This document shows positions 62,740-62,834 of a stretch of DNA of 62,834 nt, in pieces. This DNA is from Isotricha intestinalis (Eukaryota; Ciliophora; Litostomatea; Vestibuliferida; Isotrichidae): contig JAJJLU010003513.1 in the NCBI GenBank assembly GCA_023807065.1, positions 1 through 62,834 of the forward strand, in the 5' to 3' direction. Position numbers and translations under genes: made by a program. How positions within the stretch are numbered: position 1 is the stretch's first letter; each line of letters starts with the position of its first letter. The notes below the pieces were generated by a model that was not told where the DNA came from, made no database searches, and saw nothing but the letters and a program-made list of their open reading frames with translations.

Positions 62740-62834
62740 ATGTCAAGTCAAAAATATAATCATTTATTTAAACTTTTAATAATAGGAGAATCAGGAGTAG
62801 GAAAGACATGTTTATTATTAAGATTTACAGATGA
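62740..62834 (+). CDS. Rab-family small GTPase, 3' end outside window
   Basis: Thirty-one codons from ATG 62740 are visible: [20 protein letters not shown] followed by [11 protein letters not shown]. The G1/P-loop GESGVGKT and the CLLLRFTD that follows are typical of the Rab1/Rab8/Rab10 group of vesicle-traffic GTPases. Switch regions, the remaining G boxes and the prenylation end lie beyond the window, so the exact Rab cannot be named. Confidence 0.88.
   Translation, partial: MSSQKYNHLFKLLIIGESGVGKTCLLLRFTD

Noticed and set aside
1..62834. Non-standard nuclear genetic code (TAA/TAG=Gln or TGA=Trp)
   Set aside because: Intact genes end properly at TAA, TAG and TGA and use TGG and CAA; the odd stops are confined to broken genes.
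1..62834. CRISPR array, insertion sequence or transposase
   Set aside because: No regularly spaced repeat-spacer units, no terminal inverted repeats and no transposase, integrase or reverse-transcriptase motifs were seen.

Overview
The window is a nuclear segment of an extremely AT-rich, gene-dense eukaryote. Reading frames are long, mostly intronless and rich in Asn, Lys and Ile, with poly-Asn tracts. Five introns can be placed from frame and splice signals. They are only 26-35 nt long, begin GTAA or GTAT and end TAG. Genes stop at TAA mostly, but also at TAG (kinesin-8, PP2C) and TGA (the genes ending at 24573 and 58824), so the nuclear code looks standard. Tiny introns, a pair of two-pass membrane proteins of a type common in ciliates, free-standing cyclic-nucleotide-binding proteins, a kinesin-8 and CAP and FHA proteins with acylation-type N termini fit a ciliate that keeps the standard code, for example a litostome such as a rumen entodiniomorph. 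That placement is inference; no rRNA, telomere or tRNA was seen.

Layout. 1-13.4 kb: a 5'-truncated EF-hand protein (+), a coiled-coil protein (-), a Not4-like RRM/CCCH protein without RING (-), a double-FHA protein with one intron (+), the DEAD-box helicase Has1/DDX18 (-), a SEC14-like protein with a CaaX box (+), an unknown protein with one intron (+), a BAP31-like membrane protein (+) and an F-BAR protein (-). 13.5-29.2 kb: a two-CNBD protein (-), kinesin-8 (-), a RING1-like E3 (-), a CNOT10-like TPR protein (+), a coiled-coil protein (+), a PP2C phosphatase (-), a small unknown (-) and a coiled-coil gene with three introns (-). 29.5-36.5 kb: a decayed gene in which all four probable Trp codons are TGA, a pair of two-pass membrane paralogues flanking a Ser/Asn-rich protein, and a short relic. 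36.7-51.9 kb: RING/TRAF-type and B-box/WD40 proteins (+), a SHAQKYF Myb (+), TTC7-like (-), a ZZ-finger protein (+), a TMX-like thioredoxin (-) and two unknowns (-). 52.5-62.8 kb: a 1666-residue coiled-coil protein (-), an acylated CAP protein (+), a PX-WD40 pseudogene (-), a 7TM-RGS receptor (-), a small F-box protein (-) and the start of a Rab GTPase (+).

There is no operon logic; neighbours are independent eukaryotic genes. By theme: mRNA turnover (Not4-like, CNOT10-like), ribosome biogenesis (Has1), chromatin (RING1-like, Myb), membrane and lipid traffic (SEC14-like, F-BAR, BAP31-like, TTC7-like, Rab), signalling (CNBD, PP2C, FHA, 7TM-RGS) and microtubules (kinesin-8, coiled-coil proteins). 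Divergent start codons can be as close as 64 and 72 nt, while the longest gene-free stretch is 1.4 kb (39469-40895). The most unusual items are the TGA-at-Trp relic, the PX-WD40 pseudogene, the 7TM-RGS receptor and the ZZ-finger protein.
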